A program made the translations under genes and the position numbers. Source: Haloferax sp. Q22 (GTDB taxonomy: Archaea; Halobacteriota; Halobacteria; Halobacteriales; Haloferacaceae). Taken from it: a stretch of 64,000 nt of DNA. The DNA is taken from assembly GCF_001482285.1 (NCBI RefSeq), contig NZ_LOEP01000030.1, positions 14,114 through 78,113 of the forward strand. The letters are read 5' to 3'. Under the pieces are notes generated by a model. The model made no database searches. It saw nothing but the letters and a program-made list of their open reading frames with translations, and was not told the DNA's origin. Shown here piece by piece: positions 60,501 through 64,000 of this stretch (position 1 is its first letter; every line of letters begins with the position of its first letter).

Positions 60501-61264
60501 CCGGAGATTCGCGGTTACGATTTTCTTGAACCTGTTGAAACCTTCTTGGTGCTCCCGGTGGTACAACGCTGCTGGGACGCAGATTACTGAGGACTCTTGG
60601 CGTGAACAGTTACTCTCGGACTCAGAGACGTGGGTTGTCCCGGCGATTGCGCTTCGACGAACGTCTGTCGACGCCTCGCCATCACAGCCGACATCTACCA
60701 CACCAACACGGCAACTGCTCCGCTGTCAGTCGTGTGGCGAGCAGACACCGCATCGGTTCGATTCACGCGACGGCAGTCCGCCCGCAGCGTGGGCTGGAGA
60801 GTCGGTCTGGGGGTGTTCCGTATGTCGAACACCGCAGTACGGACCTCGCCCAGACGCTTGACGTTGACATCATCGACCGTGTGGTCATCGCGAGAAATAT
60901 TGAGCGATACCAGCGGGACCCACGTATGCAAAACAAGCGGCAGTCTGATCAATGGCTGTACAACGACTGAGCAACTCAGAAGAAGTATTACCACTACTTC
61001 GGCCGACGGCCATCTCAGGGGGTACTCATCAAAATCCTCGACTACTTACCGCACGTTGTCGACATCGCGCTCAGTTCTGACCCAGGTACTATGCCTTAGA
61101 ACTGATGATCGTTGGTGTCGTCTTCATCGTACTGTTCAACAAACTGAGTAGATTCAGACCTCGCGCGCAGCGTGGTAATTTGGGAAACACCTGCCAGCAC
61201 GACGCGCTGTGTGTGCAGCTACCAAGAAAGTTATTTAGTACATGTACGAAAATATATATTCGAA
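60501..61264. pseudogene. remnants of a zinc-finger protein and other sequence
   Basis: About 760 bases without an intact gene. On the plus strand, 60706-60861 reads TRQLLRCQSCGEQTPHRFDS and WGCSVCRTPQYG, a two-CxxC zinc-finger typical of small haloarchaeal proteins, without a clear start. At 60862-60970 another frame reads DVDIIDRVVIARNIERYQRD, and 61003-61098 reads RRPSQGVLIKILDYLPHVVD. They look like decayed fragments. Confidence 0.4.
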
Positions 61265-61414
61265 ATGTATGTAAGTAGACATACTCATCTTCTACTGACT
61301 GTTGGTACCTTGCTCTTCACAGTCTATTGGGCGTACAAGGGCTCTACTCTCGTCGCAGCCGGATGGGCATTCATTACAATTTTGCATATTTTTGATTTAA
61401 TCAGAGATAGATAG
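61265..61414 (+). CDS. 49-residue membrane microprotein
   Basis: From ATG 61265 the frame reads MYVSRHTHLLLTVGTLLFTV and YWAYKGSTLVAAGWAFITIL, one or two membrane helices, ending IFDLIRDR. TATATATT (61250-61258) is only a few bases upstream, so a TATA role is doubtful. An earlier in-frame start at 61172 is possible but less likely. The function is unknown. Confidence 0.45.
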   Translation: MYVSRHTHLLLTVGTLLFTVYWAYKGSTLVAAGWAFITILHIFDLIRDR

Positions 61415-61484
61415 ACTGACAGACATGGCAACTAACTGAATGAGCAGTAATTCTTCTAAGTTTATTGGCAGAACAGCTCCACAG

Positions 61485-61892
61485 TTAGCATTCGATGTCG
61501 GCGACCTGCGCCAACTGCGGTCGTTCATCGATTGGATGGGAGTCCCAGAAATGGAATTGGAGACAGTAGTTCTCATCAAGGTTATCGACACCTAAGATGT
61601 CGACTCTCTCAGCGAAGTCCTTGACAACTCCGTGTACTGCGACCGGGGTGACATCTTTGTCTGGGGCTATCGTTACTGGCTCGTCAGCGCCCGCGTTGAC
61701 ACGATGCGATTTCCAGTCTAGCATGCCAGATTCGGTTTCGAGCGCGAGGTGGAACGTCTGCGCTCCGTCATCCGTATTCCGGAGTTCGACGTTCACCTCT
61801 TGAAGGGATCCGTCGGACGTGAACGGGGCGATACAGCCGGAGAACCCGAACAACGTGGCGGTCGCACCGAGGAGGACATTGCGGCGTTGCAC
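61485..61892 (-). CDS. Tat-type lipoprotein
   Basis: This encodes 135 residues from GTG 61892, chosen because it places RRNVLLGATATLFGFSGC, a twin-arginine lipobox signal, at the N-terminus, with a TATA-like stretch about 25 bases upstream. The mature domain is beta-rich (LQEVNVELRNTDDGAQTFHL, ALETESGMLDWKSHRV) and looks like an Ig-like or cupredoxin-type surface fold. No ligand motif was seen. Confidence 0.72.
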   Translation of the reverse strand: MQRRNVLLGATATLFGFSGCIAPFTSDGSLQEVNVELRNTDDGAQTFHLALETESGMLDWKSHRVNAGADEPVTIAPDKDVTPVAVHGVVKDFAERVDILGVDNLDENYCLQFHFWDSHPIDERPQLAQVADIEC

Positions 61893-62169
61893 GCGTCCGA
61901 CTATATCCGATATTAGTAAGTATATTATCATTTTTGAGCGGGTCGACTCTTTCAGGCGAGATATCATGCCAGGGTCCGACTTGAACCCTGAGTTCAGCAC
62001 GGCTCCAACGACTGCTAGCTCAACAGATCGAGTCCACCATCTCCCCCAGAGCAACAGTACACGTGAACACTGGTGTATGGTAATGGGTTGTGTTTGTGTG
62101 CGCCGGCGATGGGCGCCGGCGCAGGGGGTCGGACAGACTTCGACTCTTGAGCCGGCGAGGTGACGACGA

Positions 62170-62661
62170 ATGCACCAAGTAATCTACGCACTCGTGACTG
62201 CATCGACAACAGACGAAGCCCTCTCGCGAGCCGCCGACGTGTTCGATCAACTGGTGGGCGCTGTCCCCCACGCTGAGGCGGTGTTCGACTATTATGTGAC
62301 GTTCGATGACGATTCAACGACAGTCGCCGGCAGCGCCCGGTGGGGTGACCTCCCGGTTGCAGCACTCGTTGGCTCGGAGGACGGCCAAGAACTGCTTGAG
62401 CGCGGCTGGCAGGCGACCACTCGTGAGTTCGAGCGAAACCTCGAACGCGTTCGAGAGGGTGTTGACGACCTTGACGCCGCAGCGATCATGCGCGATGAGG
62501 ACCTCGTCAGGCATGCGTGCCACAATCTCGGTGCGTACCGCGGGCCGGCGGTGTACCTCTACGACGAGTTCGCTGACGGGATTCGGCATCGCGAGCGGCT
62601 TGAGCAACTCGTCGGGTCCAACGACCACCTATGGATCGTTCCCGCTGATGTCCATTACTAA
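62170..62661 (+). CDS. hypothetical haloarchaeal protein
   Basis: This encodes 163 residues from ATG 62170. It starts HQVIYALVTASTTDEALSRA, has acidic beta/alpha pattern (FDYYVTFDDDSTTVAGSARW), and a C-terminal YLYDEFADGIRHRERLEQLV. It is well coding-like, with no membrane helix. I recall similar plasmid-borne haloarchaeal proteins but cannot name the family. It faces the Orc1/Cdc6 gene convergently; 62662-62879 has no supported gene. Confidence 0.68.
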   Translation: MHQVIYALVTASTTDEALSRAADVFDQLVGAVPHAEAVFDYYVTFDDDSTTVAGSARWGDLPVAALVGSEDGQELLERGWQATTREFERNLERVREGVDDLDAAAIMRDEDLVRHACHNLGAYRGPAVYLYDEFADGIRHRERLEQLVGSNDHLWIVPADVHY

Positions 62662-62879
62662 CGACGCTGTGCCCAATGACGCCCCTGAGAGTGACGCTTT
62701 CTGATCGTGGTATCGCTGTTCGAATTGTCGCCGACGACGCGGCTGACAGCTATCGCGTCAAGTACACGTCGCTGTCCAGCGGTGTGGTGACTGACGAATG
62801 GACTGTATTCGGTGGGGCGTCGGCTACGGCGCGACGGGGAGTGAGAGTACATTTCGTCTGTCTCACCGCATGCGACGTC

Positions 62880-64000
62880 TCACTCAGATTCAACCTCTTT
62901 GCGGGCGTCGATGATTATCTGTGGGTCGAGGTCAAGCTCATACTCATAGCGGCGGCCACCTCTCTCACCATCATTCTGTTCAGACCGCTGCAAGAAGCCA
63001 AGCATATGAAGGTCAGAGAGGTGATCTTGAATACTCTTTAGCGTCGTAAGAGGTTCTGAACCCCACTCTTTCGTGACTTGCTCGTAGTACGTTTTAATCT
63101 CCTTCGAGCGGGCGGGAGTCTTTTTCTTCTGTTCGAGATGTGCAATTGTTTCAAGAATATACTGTGCATGGTCCGTCTGATCACGGACTCGGTTACTCAA
63201 CCGCCCACGTTGAACGAGTTCTTTCGCGCTCTCTATGTGGTTGTCTTCTACTTTCTCGTCTTCATTTTTTTCGGCGACCTTTGCACCGACTCGGAGAAGG
63301 TCAATCGCCTGTCGCGCATTTCCCATATCCTTTGCAGAGATTGCAGACGCCATGGCGATAGCAGATCGATCACACGCGCCGTCAACGAACGCTCGGTCAG
63401 CGCGGTCACGGAGAATCGTTTGCAGTTCGTCCGCATTGTATGGGCTGAACGAGATCTCGTTTTCCATCAGCGTGTCTTTGACCTTCGACGAAAGTGACTG
63501 TCTAAACGTGTAGTTGTTGCTAATCCCGATAACACCAACCTGAGAGTTCGTGATATGCCCGTTGGATGAGGCCCGTGGGAGCTCATAGAGGAGTGTGTTC
63601 ACATCGTCGAGGTGATCAATCTCATCGAACACCAAGAAGTGCGTCCCACCGACTCGGTCGAGTTGCCGGTAGAGTTCTTCGAACGCGTCGCTAGTCCCGA
63701 GACCACGCTTTGGAAACTCACTCGCGTTTTCTGGGAGCAAACTATTCACAAGCTGCCTAACGACTACGAACAACGTCTTGCCGTTGCAATTTAACTCGTG
63801 AATGTAGAGGTCGTCTGCTTGTTCTCGCTCCTCTGCTTCCGCTTTGAGAGCGTTCATCATGTACGTCGTAACAGCCGTTTTTCCGAGGCCGGCTTTCCCG
63901 TAGAGCATGATGTTCTCGGGAGCCCTCCCGAATAGGACATCCTGCAAGGCGTATCGGTATTCTTCGATCTCTTCGTCTCGTTCGAGAATTTCTTCTGGTT
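62880..64000 (-). CDS. orc: Orc1/Cdc6 replication initiator, N-terminus beyond the window
   Basis: The frame covers at least 373 residues and runs off the right edge (PEEILERDEEIEEYRYALQD just inside). AAA+ motifs are complete: Walker A MLYGKAGLGKTAV, Walker B FLVFDEIDHL, sensor 1 VGVIGISNN, and the lid with GNARQAIDLLRVGAKVAE. A C-terminal winged helix follows (EPLTTLKSIQDHLSDLHMLG). Orc1/Cdc6 binds origin repeats and loads the MCM helicase. As a plasmid initiator its origin is usually next to the gene, probably just outside this window. The intact sister of the fragment at 41203. Confidence 0.93.
   Translation of the reverse strand, partial: PEEILERDEEIEEYRYALQDVLFGRAPENIMLYGKAGLGKTAVTTYMMNALKAEAEEREQADDLYIHELNCNGKTLFVVVRQLVNSLLPENASEFPKRGLGTSDAFEELYRQLDRVGGTHFLVFDEIDHLDDVNTLLYELPRASSNGHITNSQVGVIGISNNYTFRQSLSSKVKDTLMENEISFSPYNADELQTILRDRADRAFVDGACDRSAIAMASAISAKDMGNARQAIDLLRVGAKVAEKNEDEKVEDNHIESAKELVQRGRLSNRVRDQTDHAQYILETIAHLEQKKKTPARSKEIKTYYEQVTKEWGSEPLTTLKSIQDHLSDLHMLGFLQRSEQNDGERGGRRYEYELDLDPQIIIDARKEVESE

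Noticed and set aside
60033-60861. Treating the long frame 60397-60861 as one gene
   Set aside because: Its first third overlaps the antitoxin in another frame; only the zinc-finger-like tail looks coding.
62676-63041. Plus-strand frame of 121 codons starting just after the 62170 gene
   Set aside because: Its second half is antisense to the Orc1/Cdc6 gene. The first half looks mildly coding-like, but no domain or promoter supports it; it may be a remnant.

Overview
The window looks like part of a large plasmid or integrated accessory element of a haloarchaeon (class Halobacteria). The proteins are strongly acidic. Several genes have TATA-like boxes 22-30 bases upstream of a start codon, as expected for leaderless transcripts. 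Twin-arginine lipoproteins, an Orc1/Cdc6 initiator, a HalOD1 domain and an HTH-10 (Bat-type) regulator all fit. No rRNA, tRNA or CRISPR array was seen. The genus cannot be fixed from the sequence alone.

Layout. (1) 1-2000: an AT-rich repeat tract, a small DUF6788-like gene, and a TumE-type toxin with its winged-helix antitoxin behind paired inverted-repeat operators. (2) 2161-15711: one long operon-like run encoding a type IV secretion/conjugation-like apparatus: pilin-like protein, secreted ectodomain protein, Tat lipoprotein, VirB6-like membrane protein, VirB3/VirB4-like pair, and a 1447-residue VirD4-like ATPase with extra C-terminal domains. A 10-bp iteron array and a frameshifted NrS-1-like primase follow. 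No relaxase was recognised. (3) 15960-24862: MOSC protein, PLP trans-sulfuration enzyme, peroxiredoxin, SMR transporter, a GC-rich threonine synthase, and toxin-antitoxin (TA) genes. (4) 24900-31422: a dense, decaying island of TA modules (MntA/HepT, HTH/PemK, HTH/PIN) and broken genes. (5) 31625-37823: NhaC antiporter, Bat-type regulator, an IS630 copy with a canonical -1 slippery heptamer, and a Rieske ring-hydroxylating dioxygenase operon. (6) 37824-44690: TnpB remnants, a second copy of the 21-kb TA pair fused in frame to half an SRAP protein, a HEPN-HTH protein, an Orc1/Cdc6 fragment, a GC-rich repeat tract and an OB-fold gene. (7) 44956-58763: small membrane and regulatory genes, a DUF502 protein, a cation antiporter, and a potassium/cation homeostasis cluster (Lrp-RCK regulator, Usp, APC-Usp, TrkA, TrkH, NhaP-RCK). 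(8) 59041-64000: PadR regulator, second TumE module, lipoprotein, and an Orc1/Cdc6 gene running off the right edge.

The transfer operon, the initiators and the many TA modules (about nine, intact or broken) fit a mobile, stably maintained replicon. The Trk/NhaP cluster, NhaC and the CaxA-like antiporter form a salt and pH homeostasis cargo. Many genes carry a single frameshift or stop (primase, PIN toxin, two HTH proteins, duplicated antitoxin), so the element is decaying or the assembly has indel errors; only read-level data can separate these.

The strongest leads are the relaxase-less secretion operon with a nuclease-like extension on its coupling ATPase, the iteron array beside its primase, three dispersed TTAACCAACA/TGTTGGTTAA inverted repeats, the PIN-SRAP chimera at the edge of a long duplication, and the HEPN-HTH gene.
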